A DNA stretch of 64,000 nt from Microbulbifer agarilyticus (GCF_020171345.1 NZ_JAIUZM010000001.1:1488001-1552000), one strand, 5' to 3'. Shown: positions 7,537-17,103, counted from the stretch's first letter. A program made the numbers and translations. Notes: generated from the sequence alone by a model not told the origin.

Positions 7537-9294
7537 GTGGAAACAACTGTGGAACGCCAGAAAACCGAGACCCAAAAATCTGCCCCTGGGTCCAAATCCG
7601 AGCCGACATCCAAGTCCGCGCCCACGCCCAGCCGCTTGCGCATCGGCCGGCGCTATCGTCCCAGTCGCCTCGACGGCCCCTACGATGCCATCATTATTGG
7701 CTCCGGCATTGGTGGGCTGACCACCGGCACACTGCTGAGCGCGACCGGCAAAAAGGTGCTGGTACTGGAACAACATTACACCGCCGGCGGTATGACACAC
7801 GCCTATGACCGCAACGGTTACGAATGGGACGTTGGGGTGCACTACATTGGCGATGTGGGCGACCGCCCCTCCATGAGTCGCCACCTCTACGATTTTCTCT
7901 CCGCCGGCGCCCTCAAGTGGGCACCGATGGATCCCGCCTACGACCGAATTATTCACGGCGACAAACGATCCGACCTGGTTGCCGGCCGCGAGGCGTTTAT
8001 TCAGGAGCTGCTCAAGCGCTTCCCCAAGGAAGAAGACGCGCTGCGTGAATATCTCAAACGCCTGGCGGAAGCCAACCGCTTTATGCCGATGCTGGTAACG
8101 GAAAAGGTGCTGCCGCGCTGGTGCGGGCCAATGATGCGTGCGCTGCGCCGCTGGCGGTTACCCGATTACGTATTTAAAACCACCCGCGAGGTCTTGCTGG
8201 AACTCACCGACAACGAAGAGTTGATTGCGGTGCTGACTGGCCAGTGGGGTGACAACGGCATGCCGCCGTCTGAAAGCAGCTTTGTGATTCACGCAATGAT
8301 TGCCCGTCATTACCTGCACGGTGCCTATTATCCGGTGGGGGGTTCCAGCCGAATTGCCGAAACGATTATTCCGCAAATCCAGTCCACCGGCGGCGAGGTG
8401 TTTACCTACGCAGAAGTGGAAACCATTCTGCTGGACGGCAACCGCGCCCGCGGCGTGCGCATGAAAGACGGTACCGAAATCGAAGCGTCCATCGTTATTT
8501 CCGGTGCCGGTGTATTCAATACCTTCGAACAACTGCTGCCGCACAGCGCGTCCGAGCGCGCCGGCTACGACCACGATCTTAAGTCGGTGGAGCCTTCCAT
8601 GTCCCACCTGTGCCTGTATATCGGCCTGCAGCACACCGCCGAGGACTTGGGACTGCCAAAGACTAACTACTGGGTCTACAGCAGCGCAGAATACGATCGC
8701 GACGTAAAAGCCTTTGTGGAAGATATGGAAGCGGATTTCCCCCTCGCTTATATCTCATTCCCCTCGGCAAAAGACCCGGACTTCCTGCGCCGCTACCCCG
8801 GGCGCGCCACCATCGAAATCGTCACTCCGGCGCGCTACGAATGGTTCAAGCAGTGGGAAGGGGAGACCTGGGGCAAGCGCGGTGAAGAATACGAGGCGCT
8901 AAAAGAAAAATTCAGCCGACGCATGCTTGAGAAACTTTTCACCCACTTCCCACACCTGCGCGACAAGATCGACTACTACGAACTGTCCACACCGCTATCC
9001 ACAAAACACTTCTGTGCGTACGGCACCGGCGAGATCTATGGCCTGCAACACGGGCCGTCGCGCTGGCAGCAGAGCTGGTTGCGACCAAAAACACGCATCA
9101 AAGGTTTGTATCTTACCGGGCAGGACATTGTTAGCTGTGGCGTTGGCGGCGCCATGTTTGGGGGTGTAATCACTGCCCAGAGTATCCTCGGCTTACGCCG
9201 CGGCTTGCCGTTGCTACGCAAGGTGTTTTCTGGGAAAAAAGGAACCTTCCCTAGTCCCGCCCTTTCTGTGAATGAAATCACAACAAAAATGTAA
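7537..9294 (+). CDS. FAD oxidoreductase, phytoene desaturase / retinol saturase type
   Basis: A 585-residue flavoprotein. After a 45-residue Lys/Ser/Pro-rich leader comes the FAD-binding motif GSGIGG (55-60) with an acidic end at VLEQHYTAGGMTHAY, then the pattern WDVGVHYIGD found in all-trans-retinol 13,14-reductases and CrtI-like enzymes. The C-terminus has the second FAD contact (LYLTGQDIVSCGVGGAMFGG). The start is GTG with AGAGG upstream. The substrate is unknown: a polyprenoid, carotenoid or unsaturated lipid is likely from family membership. No carotenoid genes are nearby. Confidence 0.82.
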   Translation: METTVERQKTETQKSAPGSKSEPTSKSAPTPSRLRIGRRYRPSRLDGPYDAIIIGSGIGGLTTGTLLSATGKKVLVLEQHYTAGGMTHAYDRNGYEWDVGVHYIGDVGDRPSMSRHLYDFLSAGALKWAPMDPAYDRIIHGDKRSDLVAGREAFIQELLKRFPKEEDALREYLKRLAEANRFMPMLVTEKVLPRWCGPMMRALRRWRLPDYVFKTTREVLLELTDNEELIAVLTGQWGDNGMPPSESSFVIHAMIARHYLHGAYYPVGGSSRIAETIIPQIQSTGGEVFTYAEVETILLDGNRARGVRMKDGTEIEASIVISGAGVFNTFEQLLPHSASERAGYDHDLKSVEPSMSHLCLYIGLQHTAEDLGLPKTNYWVYSSAEYDRDVKAFVEDMEADFPLAYISFPSAKDPDFLRRYPGRATIEIVTPARYEWFKQWEGETWGKRGEEYEALKEKFSRRMLEKLFTHFPHLRDKIDYYELSTPLSTKHFCAYGTGEIYGLQHGPSRWQQSWLRPKTRIKGLYLTGQDIVSCGVGGAMFGGVITAQSILGLRRGLPLLRKVFSGKKGTFPSPALSVNEITTKM

Positions 9295-9329
9295 ACTCGA
9301 TTACCCGTAAGGTAACACACTGTCACATT

Positions 9330-9348
9330 CGCCCCGTTTTCCGGGGCG
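9330..9348 (+). terminator. GC-rich hairpin after the FAD oxidoreductase
   Basis: CGCCCCG (9330-9336) pairs with CGGGGCG (9342-9348) across a TTTTC loop, about 35 bases past the stop. No T-run follows directly, so it may be a weak terminator. A second weaker hairpin with a T-rich loop lies near 9400-9421. Confidence 0.45.
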
Positions 9349-9458
9349 CGTCCACTCTTCCCTTCTCGCTTGTGGTTAATTAACCGGGTAACCGTACTAC
9401 CGGACAAATTTTTTGTTCGGTTATTCCGATAAAAATAACCACCTTTCGGGGAACACTT

Positions 9459-10064
9459 ATGCAAATAGGGAAACTCTTCTCGCGCATTTCCTGGTTGGCG
9501 GCGTTTGTCGCAGCGCTTGCGCTGTCGACCACTGCGCATGCCATGAAACTCAAAAACCAGAACCTCAAGGAGCTCGTCGTTGCATCCGACAGCATCCTTA
9601 TGGGTAACGTCACCAAAGTAACCGACGGCTTCCAGGACGGTCTCCCGTTCACCGAAGTCACCATTCGCGTTGGTAGCGATGCAAAAAAGAAAGTTGCAGA
9701 AGACAGCGAATACACCTTTCGTCAGTTTGGTTTGCTGAAGCCGCGCTCCATGGGTAATGGCAAGGTCTACCTCGGTGTTACCCCGGAAGGTTTCGCCAAG
9801 TGGAATGAAGGTGAGCAGGTTGTTGCCTTCATGTACAAAAAAGCGGGCGTGACCGGTTTCCAGACCACCGCGGGTATGGCGCAGGGTAAATTCGTAATTA
9901 CCGAAGACAAAGCGGCGAACGCGTTCAACAACTTTGGCCTGTTCAATGATATGGACACCGTGGGCATGACCGCAGAAGAGCAGAACATGCTTACCAATCC
10001 GGGTGCTGTCAGCTCCGCTGTATTTATGGGTTACGTTGGCAAACTGGTAGAGGAGACGAAGTAA
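9459..10064 (+). CDS. Exported protein of unknown function, coupled to a metalloprotease gene
   Basis: A 201-residue protein with a clear signal peptide (about residues 1-30, ending TAHA). The mature protein is mixed alpha/beta with segments such as LVVASDSILMGNVTKV and GNGKVYLGVTPEGFAKW, giving no membrane helices or recognised motif. Its stop codon overlaps the start of the next gene (TAATG), so the two are translated together. A secreted partner, inhibitor or chaperone for the following HExxH protein is plausible but unproven. Confidence 0.75.
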   Translation: MQIGKLFSRISWLAAFVAALALSTTAHAMKLKNQNLKELVVASDSILMGNVTKVTDGFQDGLPFTEVTIRVGSDAKKKVAEDSEYTFRQFGLLKPRSMGNGKVYLGVTPEGFAKWNEGEQVVAFMYKKAGVTGFQTTAGMAQGKFVITEDKAANAFNNFGLFNDMDTVGMTAEEQNMLTNPGAVSSAVFMGYVGKLVEETK

Positions 10065-12517
10065 TGAAATTGAAAAAACTGAATCTCGCTATCGGTCTCG
10101 CGGTTGTTGCGGCAGGCGCTCAGGCCGGTGGCCCGCTCTACATTCACGAACCGACCATGCAGCCGTACAAGTGGGATACCAGCAAAGGTGATATCCCCGT
10201 ATACACCGACGGCGGTCCGATGACGCCGACCAAAGATGGCGGCGAAGCCCAGGCCTTTACCGTGGACTATGACGGTACCGTGTTCCTGAGTATCGACCAG
10301 GCCAATGCGATTACCGCAAAAGCCGTTGCCGAATGGTCCAATGTAGAAACGTCCACCCTGCGCATGAGTATCCAGGGCACCATTGAAGAACAGACCGGTA
10401 TTGCCGACGTTAACGAAACCAATGTCGGCCAGATTTACGCTACAGAAAATGGTTACGGTTTCTGGGTGAACTACGACACCGACGGACAAATTCTCGAGCA
10501 GTATTTCGGTGTGCCGAAAAGTGCCGTACTGGGTATCGCATTCCCGGAATGGGCCGACGAAGAGACCGGTGAAATTACCGAAGCCACCGCGCTGATGAAC
10601 GGCTGGTTTGTGGATGTGAACGATACCAATGGCGAAATGGTCGCGGGCGTGTTCACCCACGAATTTGGCCACGCGATTAATATGTCGCACTCGCAGGCTA
10701 ACGGACACTTTAGCTACATGGCTGCCGGTTATCGTCCTTACTACGATGGTGTTCCTGGCTGTAGCAACGTCAACCAGTACACCGGTTGGCCGAAGCCGGC
10801 CGCTGACACCATCGAAACCATGTTCCCGTTCATTAACGTGCGCGGCGAACAGGGTCGCCAGCAGGCGATGATCAGTGTGCGCGACGACATCGTAAATATT
10901 TCGGACCTGTATCCAACCGATGCCTACAAAACGCAGTACGGCTCCATCACCGGTACCCTGTACCTGAAGGACGGTTCCACCGAGTACTCGGGCATCAACA
11001 TGGTAGCGCGTAACCTCGATGACCCGATGTACGACGTGATTACCCAGCAGTCTGGTAACCAGACCCAGGGCCTGGTTGGTCCGGATGGCAAGTTCACCAT
11101 CAACGGTCTGCAGCCGGGTGCGCGCTACGTACTGTATACCGACACCATCAAGGCGGGCGGCTACCCCACGCGTCAGACTGCGATCGTTTCCGAAGCCGAA
11201 TACTGGAACGAAGGTGAGAGCAGCAACCCAGCGCACGATGCTGCCTGTGATGTGACGCCGATCGTACTGCAGGCCGGTGAATCCAAGCAGGTCGAAATGT
11301 ACTTCAACGGCTATGAAGATGGTATCCAGTACACACCACTAGTCGAAGCGTTCGTCACCGATATGGCCAAAAACGGCCAGCGCTCGCTGGGTACCGTGGG
11401 TGGCGGAATTCCGTTTATCTACGACGCGGTACAGGAAAGCTTCGAGCTGCATCCCGAAGTGAGCCTGCGCTCCAGCGGCGGCCAGATGAACAAGAACGCC
11501 ACCAAGGCGGCGGTGACCGCGGACCTGGACGGTAACGGCATTAAAAACCCAGCAATCTGGGATCTTTCCAGCCACAAACTCACGCCTATGCAGGACCTGA
11601 CCGGTGACAGCTGTGGCGGCGGTAGCAGCGCTGGTGTGCAGAGCGCCACGGTGTGGGATATGGACGACACCGGCGACACAATTGTTGGCCTGGCCTACAA
11701 AGATGTCGATGCGGATGGCTCCTGTCAGCGCAGTGGTGTGGGCGAGATTGTTCCGGTGAAGTGGAACAAGCACGGTGAAATCGAAGAACTTTCTTACGAT
11801 CTGCCTGGCTACGTGCAGTGGGTACGTGCCGACCGCATTTCCGGTTCCGGCCACGTCATCACCGGCTCCAGCACCTACAAGCAGGTTGCCTGGATCGATG
11901 GCCAGTTCCGCGATCTGTTCACCGAGTTTGGCGCTCGCAACTCAACCGCCATGAACCACGACGGTAGCGTTGTTGCACTGGATACCGACACCGGCGTCAA
12001 GCTGTGGAATACCAAGACCGACGCGCTGGAAGATATTGGTGGCCTGACCTGGTGTGAGGATATGGACTACAACCATTTCTTCCTCGGCAACCTGTGTACC
12101 AACCCACGTTTCGGGCCTGAGTTTGTACAGAGCGTCTTTGGTCCGATCCGCGTGATGCCCACCGATATGAACGAAGACGGTACCGTGCTGGTTGGCCGTG
12201 CTGGCTCCTTCTTCACCGGCTTTATTGGCGCGGTGTACCTGAAGGACGTTGGCTGGATCAATACCCGTGACTTCTTCAACAAGCAGGGTGTGGTGGAAGC
12301 TTCCCAGTGGCCGGCGGATAACCCGCTCGCGCTGAGCGGCAAGGGTGACCAGATGATGGCTAACCTGGCTGGTGCGACCATCACCTTCGCTGTGGATATG
12401 GAAACTGCTTTTGTGTGTGACGGTGGTGAAGATCGCGAAGTGAAGTTCCCCAATCAGCTGATTGCTGAAATAAAGGACGGCGCAGAGTTTGGTCGCTGCG
12501 CGCATCTAAACGACTAA
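10064..12517 (+). CDS. Exported metalloprotease-like protein with HAF-type repeat region
   Basis: An 817-residue secreted protein with a signal peptide (about residues 1-22). Residues 199-209 read HEFGHAINMSH, an HExxHxxxxxH zinc motif of the matrixin/metzincin type; the glycine usual at the eighth position is Asn here. Residues about 285-420 look like a carboxypeptidase-regulatory fold (GSITGTLYLKDGS, FTINGLQPGARYVLYT). Residues about 430-800 resemble HAF-type extracellular repeats with blocks such as ATVWDMDDTGDTIVGLAY, VAWIDGQFRDL and AMNHDGSVVALDTDTGVKLW. Extracellular proteolysis is likely. A terminator follows. Confidence 0.78.
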   Translation: MKLKKLNLAIGLAVVAAGAQAGGPLYIHEPTMQPYKWDTSKGDIPVYTDGGPMTPTKDGGEAQAFTVDYDGTVFLSIDQANAITAKAVAEWSNVETSTLRMSIQGTIEEQTGIADVNETNVGQIYATENGYGFWVNYDTDGQILEQYFGVPKSAVLGIAFPEWADEETGEITEATALMNGWFVDVNDTNGEMVAGVFTHEFGHAINMSHSQANGHFSYMAAGYRPYYDGVPGCSNVNQYTGWPKPAADTIETMFPFINVRGEQGRQQAMISVRDDIVNISDLYPTDAYKTQYGSITGTLYLKDGSTEYSGINMVARNLDDPMYDVITQQSGNQTQGLVGPDGKFTINGLQPGARYVLYTDTIKAGGYPTRQTAIVSEAEYWNEGESSNPAHDAACDVTPIVLQAGESKQVEMYFNGYEDGIQYTPLVEAFVTDMAKNGQRSLGTVGGGIPFIYDAVQESFELHPEVSLRSSGGQMNKNATKAAVTADLDGNGIKNPAIWDLSSHKLTPMQDLTGDSCGGGSSAGVQSATVWDMDDTGDTIVGLAYKDVDADGSCQRSGVGEIVPVKWNKHGEIEELSYDLPGYVQWVRADRISGSGHVITGSSTYKQVAWIDGQFRDLFTEFGARNSTAMNHDGSVVALDTDTGVKLWNTKTDALEDIGGLTWCEDMDYNHFFLGNLCTNPRFGPEFVQSVFGPIRVMPTDMNEDGTVLVGRAGSFFTGFIGAVYLKDVGWINTRDFFNKQGVVEASQWPADNPLALSGKGDQMMANLAGATITFAVDMETAFVCDGGEDREVKFPNQLIAEIKDGAEFGRCAHLND

Positions 12518-12543
12518 GTTTCAGCTAACTTCCAAATAAAAAA

Positions 12544-12563
12544 AGCCCGCCGAATGGCGGGCT
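12544..12563 (+). terminator. Terminator after the exported metalloprotease gene
   Basis: Stem AGCCCGCC (12544-12551) / GGCGGGCT (12556-12563) with a GAAT loop, preceded by an A-run and followed by a partly T-rich stretch (GAATTTGTTT). Confidence 0.8.
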
Positions 12564-12700
12564 GAATTTGTTTGGCATGGAATCAAGCTGAAACATGTGT
12601 ACGGATGTACAATTTTTATATGCTGCAGCAGTCTCAAGATTCTGTGGCTGGGCGGGCGATAGCAATGTAGTTTTTTGTCGATTGCGTCGAGCTCGCCGGT

Positions 12701-12729
12701 AGAGGGCCCTGCTGTTGTCAGGGCCCTCT
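12701..12729 (+). terminator. Second terminator, T-run on the plus strand
   Basis: Perfect 11-bp stem AGAGGGCCCTG / CAGGGCCCTCT with a 7-base loop, followed by TTCTTTC on the plus strand. It lies 30 bases past the stop of the convergent OYE gene. Its T-run faces plus-strand transcripts, although another terminator already follows the metalloprotease, so a short RNA between the two is possible. Confidence 0.7.
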
Positions 12730-12759
12730 TTCTTTCGGGTATTCGTTTACCCTGCAGCC

Positions 12760-13863
12760 TCAGGTCAGGCGGCCGAGTGATTCGCCGTTAAAAGACTGCA
12801 ATTCGTCGAGACGCCCATCGCGGACTTTGTTGGCCCACTGTGGGTCCTGCAGCAGGGCGCGGCCTACGGCCACCAGATCGAACTCGCCGCGCTCGAGTCG
12901 CGTCAGCAAATCGTCGATGGCGCGGGTCTCGGAAGACTGCCCGGCAAAGGCACCAAAGAAATCCCCATCCAGGCTCACCGAGCCCACGGTCACGGTGGGC
13001 TTGCCGGTGAGTTCTTTGGTCCAGCCGGCCAGGTTGAGGTCCGACCCTTCAAATTCCGGTTCCCAGTAGCGGCGCTGGGAGCAGTGGAACAGGTCCACGC
13101 CCGCATCCGCCAGTGGTGCGAGAAAATCGTGCAGCTCCTGCGGCGTTTGTGCCAGGCGCGCGGTGTAGTCCTGCTGCTTCCATTGAGAGTAACGCAGCAT
13201 GATGGGGAAGTCTGGGCCGGTGGCCGCGCGCACCGCCTTGATGATTTCCACCGCAAACTGCCCGCGCTTGGCCATGCTGCCGCCCCAGGCATCGCTGCGC
13301 TGGTTGGTGCCTTCCCAGAAGAACTGGTCGATGAGGTAGCCGTGTGCACCGTGGAGCTCGACGCCGTCAAATCCCAGCTTCTGCGCGTCGGCAGCCGCCT
13401 CGGCAAAGGCCTCGATCACGCGCTCGATGTGCGCGGTGGTCATGGGCTCGGCAATTTGCTTGCCCGGTTTTAGCAGCCCTGACGGGCCGGCGCTCGGCAG
13501 CTCCGGGTTGGCCGACTTGCGCGCGTCCCGCGCGGTGCCCACATGCCACAGCTGCGGGAAAATTTTGCCAGCGGCAGCGTGCACATCCTCCACCACTTTT
13601 TTCCAGCCGGCGAGCGCGGCTTCACCGTGAAATTCCGGCACGCGCTGGCTGAGGCTGGCGACCGGGTCGTTGACCGTGGTGCCCTCGGTAATGATCAGTC
13701 CGGTGCCGCCTTCGGCGCGGCGGCGGTAGTAGCCGGCCACATCGTCACCGGGTATGCCGCCCGGGGAAAAATCACGGGTCATCGGCGCCATTGCCACACG
13801 GTTTTGCAGGGTCAGGCTCTTCACACTGAAGGGGGTAAACAGGGGGTTGCTCCGTTCGCTCAT
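12760..13863 (-). CDS. NADH:flavin oxidoreductase, Old Yellow Enzyme family
   Basis: A 367-residue FMN enzyme of the OYE family that reduces activated C=C bonds using NAD(P)H. Visible hallmarks are NRVAMAPMTR at about residues 21-30, the active-site pattern HGAHGYLIDQFF in the middle and VAVGRALLQDPQWANKV near the C-terminus. The size is normal. It is last in a four-gene minus-strand unit (membrane protein, sulfatase, SDR, OYE) headed by a candidate operator at 17.1 kb. In a catabolic island it could reduce an enone or a nitro ester; the substrate is not evident. Confidence 0.9.
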   Translation of the reverse strand: MSERSNPLFTPFSVKSLTLQNRVAMAPMTRDFSPGGIPGDDVAGYYRRRAEGGTGLIITEGTTVNDPVASLSQRVPEFHGEAALAGWKKVVEDVHAAAGKIFPQLWHVGTARDARKSANPELPSAGPSGLLKPGKQIAEPMTTAHIERVIEAFAEAAADAQKLGFDGVELHGAHGYLIDQFFWEGTNQRSDAWGGSMAKRGQFAVEIIKAVRAATGPDFPIMLRYSQWKQQDYTARLAQTPQELHDFLAPLADAGVDLFHCSQRRYWEPEFEGSDLNLAGWTKELTGKPTVTVGSVSLDGDFFGAFAGQSSETRAIDDLLTRLERGEFDLVAVGRALLQDPQWANKVRDGRLDELQSFNGESLGRLT

Positions 13864-13914
13864 GGTTATTACTTCTCTGGGGATCTACTAATTTGGGGTA
13901 AGCGCCGTGCCGGA

Positions 13915-14658
13915 TTAGAGGCACTGGCCGTCGTCGAGTGCCAGTACCTGGCCGGTTAAAAATTCCTGGTCCGGTTCGCACAGGTACAGGATGGCCTTGT
14001 CCAGATCGGAGGGCTTGCCCACACGGCGGCGCGGCATAAACGCGGTTACCGCCTGGCCGGCGGGGCTGTCAAAGTATTCGGCATTGAGTTCGGTGCGGAT
14101 ATAGCCCGGTGCCAGTGCGTTTACGCAAATGCCCTTGTTGATCCACTCGCGGGCAAATTGCTGGGTCAGGCGGGCGATGGCGGCCTTGGTGGTGCCGTAC
14201 ACGGTATGTCCCGGCATTGCCTTGCGGTCAGAGACGGAGCCCACATTCACAATGCGGCCCTGGATGCCATTGGCGATCCAGCGGCGGGCGAATTCGGTAC
14301 AGAGGAAATACGGGGCCTTGAGGTTCAGGTCCACTACGAAATCGAAATCTTCCGGGGTCATGTCTACGGCTTTCTTGCTCACCGAGCTGCCGGCGTTGTT
14401 GACCAGGCAGGTGATGGGGCCGACGACGGCCTCCGCCTTGTCGATGGCACCGGCGAGGGCGCCCAGGTCGGTGACATCCAGTTCCAGCGGATAGGCCTTG
14501 CCGCCGGCCGCTTCAATTTCTGCACACAGGGTTTGCAGTTGCTCCAGGCGCCGCGCGGCGGCAACCACGGTATAGCCGTTGGCGGCCAGAGTGCGGCAGA
14601 ACTGTGCGCCGAGGCCGGAGGAGCCTCCGGTCACCAGTACGGTTTTGTTGTTACTCAT
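13915..14658 (-). CDS. Short-chain dehydrogenase/reductase
   Basis: A 247-residue classical SDR. The nucleotide-binding motif TGGSSGLG lies near residues 10-17, the NNAG motif near residue 88, and the catalytic YxxxK is in VYGTTKAAIARL. The arginine pair after TVVAAARR suggests NADP preference. The start at 14658 has GGAAG seven bases upstream; an upstream TTG is less likely. It is the third gene of the unit downstream of the sulfatase (30-base gap). It probably oxidises or reduces an alcohol released in the same pathway. Confidence 0.9.
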   Translation of the reverse strand: MSNNKTVLVTGGSSGLGAQFCRTLAANGYTVVAAARRLEQLQTLCAEIEAAGGKAYPLELDVTDLGALAGAIDKAEAVVGPITCLVNNAGSSVSKKAVDMTPEDFDFVVDLNLKAPYFLCTEFARRWIANGIQGRIVNVGSVSDRKAMPGHTVYGTTKAAIARLTQQFAREWINKGICVNALAPGYIRTELNAEYFDSPAGQAVTAFMPRRRVGKPSDLDKAILYLCEPDQEFLTGQVLALDDGQCL

Positions 14659-14688
14659 GGTCAAGCTTCCAAATTTTCCAGTGCGTGT

Positions 14689-16362
14689 TTAGTTGGGCCA
14701 GTACAGGTAGGTGTCACCGGCCTCGGTAACTTCGTTGGTGGTCTTGTCGATCAGGATTGGCGCTTGCAATGCGCTGGGCCATGCCGGCGGTACCTGTTCG
14801 GCGTTGTGTGCCGCAAGTAGCGCCTCCAGTTCGGCGACTTTCTCCGGCTGTTCCGCGCTCAGGTCACGCTGCTCGGTGGGGTCGGCCGCGAGGTGGAACA
14901 GGAACTTCTGCGGGCCGGCACCGGGCTTGTCCGGTTGCGCGGCGCGGATTAGTTTCCAGCCCTCGGAAAGCACGCTCTGCTGGTGGCCCTGGCGCCAGAA
15001 CAGTGGGCGCTGCAGGTTTGCGTCGACCTCGCCGCGCATGGTCGGCAGCAGGTCGATGCCGTCGAGCTTGCGGTCGTCGGGTACCGGAGCGCCTGCGGCG
15101 GCGGCGATGGTTTGGAACAGGTCAATGTGATGTGCCGGTTCGGTGACGGTGCCGCCCGCGGGAATTTGTGCCGGCCAGCGCATCAGGAAGGGTACATGGG
15201 TCCCGCCCTCGAAGTGCGACAGCTTCCAGCCGCGATAGGGCTTGTTCAGGTCCGGCAGGCCAAGGTAGCCGGCGCCGCCGTTGTCGCTGGAAAAAATTAC
15301 CAGGGTGTTGTCGCTGAGGCCGTGCTTTTCCAGTGCGGCGTTGATCTTGGCTACGCTGCGATCGAGGGCGCGGATCATCCCCGCGTAGACCCGCAGGCGG
15401 TGATCCTTGATGTGAGACAGCGCTTCGTAATCCGCGCGCGACGCCTGCAGCGGGTTGTGCACGCCCCAGTGGGCCAGGTACAGGAAGAAGGGCTGGTTGC
15501 GGTTGGCTTCGATCACCTTGACCGCCTCGCGGGTGTAGTAATCGGTGAGGTAGCCTTCCGGGGCAAAGGGCTCGCTGCCGTTGAACTGTGCTGCGTAGGT
15601 GCCGGTCGCCCAGATCATATTGTCGATACCATCGCCGTGCACCCGCGCATTCACCACCTCTGGGTGGTCGGCGGGCTGGTACAAGGTGCCTTTCATATAC
15701 AGGCTATCGTCAAAGCCCTGTTCTTCCGGGCGCATGCCGTTACCGGTGCCCAGGTGCCACTTGCCGATATGGGCGGTGTAGTAGCCCTGTTGCTTGAGCG
15801 CCTCGGCGATGGTGACTTCCTCTGCCGGCATCCCCAGCTCTTCCATGGGTGGCAGCGAGGCGGTTACGTCCAGGTCCACCAGCACCGGTGGATCGCTCGG
15901 CTCCAGATCTTCCATCCATTGGAAAATCCGCGGTCCCAGCTTGAAGATCGGGGTGTACTCGAAACCGAAGCGGCTGGAGTAGCGCCCGGTCATCAGGCTG
16001 GCGCGGGAGGGTGCGCAGATGGCGTTGGCGGCATAGCCGTTGGTGAACTGGGTGCCCGCGGCCGCGAGGCTGTCGATGGAGGGCGTCTGCAGGCTGCCAT
16101 CAGCGGCGCCGCCATTGGTGAGGGAGATGTCATTGAAGCCCAGGTCGTCGGCGAGAATCAGGATGATGTTGGGCGGTCGCTCTGCCGGTGACTGTGTGGC
16201 CACCTCTGGCCCCTGCTGCCAGTTCACCGGCTGGTTGGGGGCAACGGGGGTGCGCAGCTCGGTGAGTTTGGGGGCCGCCCACAGCAGCAGGTCGAGTCGA
16301 TTCTGCCAGCCGACATAGCCGGCGGCCACGAGCAGGGCAAGGGTAATGGCGAGTTTCTTCAT
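14689..16362 (-). CDS. Arylsulfatase-type sulfatase (formylglycine class)
   Basis: A 557-residue sulfatase with an N-terminal signal anchor (about residues 1-20). The metal-binding block NIILILADDLGFND and the modification motif CAPSR (in NAICAPSRASLMTG) show a cysteine-type formylglycine enzyme; HIGKWHLG is the conserved lysine/histidine region. It hydrolyses a sulfate ester, probably in the periplasm. The maturase (FGE or anSME) needed to modify the Cys is not in the window. It is the second gene of the four-gene minus unit. A second such sulfatase is at 36.2 kb and a zinc alkylsulfatase at 25.3 kb. Confidence 0.93.
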   Translation of the reverse strand: MKKLAITLALLVAAGYVGWQNRLDLLLWAAPKLTELRTPVAPNQPVNWQQGPEVATQSPAERPPNIILILADDLGFNDISLTNGGAADGSLQTPSIDSLAAAGTQFTNGYAANAICAPSRASLMTGRYSSRFGFEYTPIFKLGPRIFQWMEDLEPSDPPVLVDLDVTASLPPMEELGMPAEEVTIAEALKQQGYYTAHIGKWHLGTGNGMRPEEQGFDDSLYMKGTLYQPADHPEVVNARVHGDGIDNMIWATGTYAAQFNGSEPFAPEGYLTDYYTREAVKVIEANRNQPFFLYLAHWGVHNPLQASRADYEALSHIKDHRLRVYAGMIRALDRSVAKINAALEKHGLSDNTLVIFSSDNGGAGYLGLPDLNKPYRGWKLSHFEGGTHVPFLMRWPAQIPAGGTVTEPAHHIDLFQTIAAAAGAPVPDDRKLDGIDLLPTMRGEVDANLQRPLFWRQGHQQSVLSEGWKLIRAAQPDKPGAGPQKFLFHLAADPTEQRDLSAEQPEKVAELEALLAAHNAEQVPPAWPSALQAPILIDKTTNEVTEAGDTYLYWPN

Positions 16363-16437
16363 GGGCGGTCCGTGGTCGTTTTTTTGTTCTGTATTTCGGT
16401 TTTGTGCTTTCTCGGGCGGGCGCCTTCAGGCCCAGAA

Positions 16438-17034
16438 TTAAAGTGCGTTGATGTAGAGCGCGATCGTGGCCAACAGGGCAATCAGCAGTGGTACCAGAAC
16501 GCGCGGGCCACCGGCCAGTGACCAGGGCGCCGCGGGAAAGGCGATGGTGCGGGCCAGCGCGTCGAGCTTGAGCCCGTGATGCTCGCTACCGAGGGTCTCG
16601 AGCATCACCTCTGCAAAGTCCGTGCGGCTGCGGTAGCGCACCAGAAAGGCCACGCCCCAATCCCGCTCCGGGGCCACATTGACACTTTCGATCTTGCCGG
16701 AGGCAGCGGTAGCCATTGCTACCGGGTGGCCGGCGCGCCGGAGCAGGCGCCCCAGGAAAATCTTCGAGTATGCGGTCAGCTTTTTGCGGGATTCTGCGCG
16801 CGGCTGCTTGAGTTCCAGCAGGTTGACCATCACAAAATCTTTGCCGTCGTCCCGCTCCAGAAACTGCAAAATATTGGACCGCTGGAACGCGGGTATGTCC
16901 GTTTTTTCCATGGCTAATTTAAGGCGCTCGCGCAATTCCGGCGCTACGCGCTTGCCAAAGCCCACATACCAGTAATGGAACAGGCCATAAGTGAGCAGTG
17001 CGCCGCCAATAATCCAGACTGCATGTGAACCCAT
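16438..17034 (-). CDS. Membrane-anchored protein, paralogue of the 23.3-kb gene
   Basis: A 198-residue protein with a membrane helix at each end (about residues 5-22 and 178-196) and a soluble core. The core reads like a dimeric alpha/beta-barrel domain: FLERDDGKDFVMVNLLELKQ, then FLVRYRSRTDFAEVMLETLG and LARTIAFPAAPWSLAGGPR. The same core order appears in the protein at 23.3-24.0 kb. The start at 17034 has AGGGG six bases upstream. It heads the minus-strand unit beside the operator at 17.1 kb. The function is unknown; a membrane-bound monooxygenase or isomerase partner is only a guess. Confidence 0.75.
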   Translation of the reverse strand: MGSHAVWIIGGALLTYGLFHYWYVGFGKRVAPELRERLKLAMEKTDIPAFQRSNILQFLERDDGKDFVMVNLLELKQPRAESRKKLTAYSKIFLGRLLRRAGHPVAMATAASGKIESVNVAPERDWGVAFLVRYRSRTDFAEVMLETLGSEHHGLKLDALARTIAFPAAPWSLAGGPRVLVPLLIALLATIALYINAL

Positions 17035-17103
17035 ACTCAACCCCTGTGCAATATGCCGGCGGGAATGCCTGCTAATCTGTTCGATTCGGTCAATCTATTG
17101 AAT

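Noticed and set aside
10031..11236. 401-codon antisense frame opposite the exported metalloprotease
   Set aside because: No ribosome site or domain, and the coding strand is supported by signal peptide and HExxH motif.
14983..16191. 402-codon antisense frame opposite the first sulfatase
   Set aside because: The sulfatase is complete with CAPSR and metal motifs; the antisense product is not recognisable.
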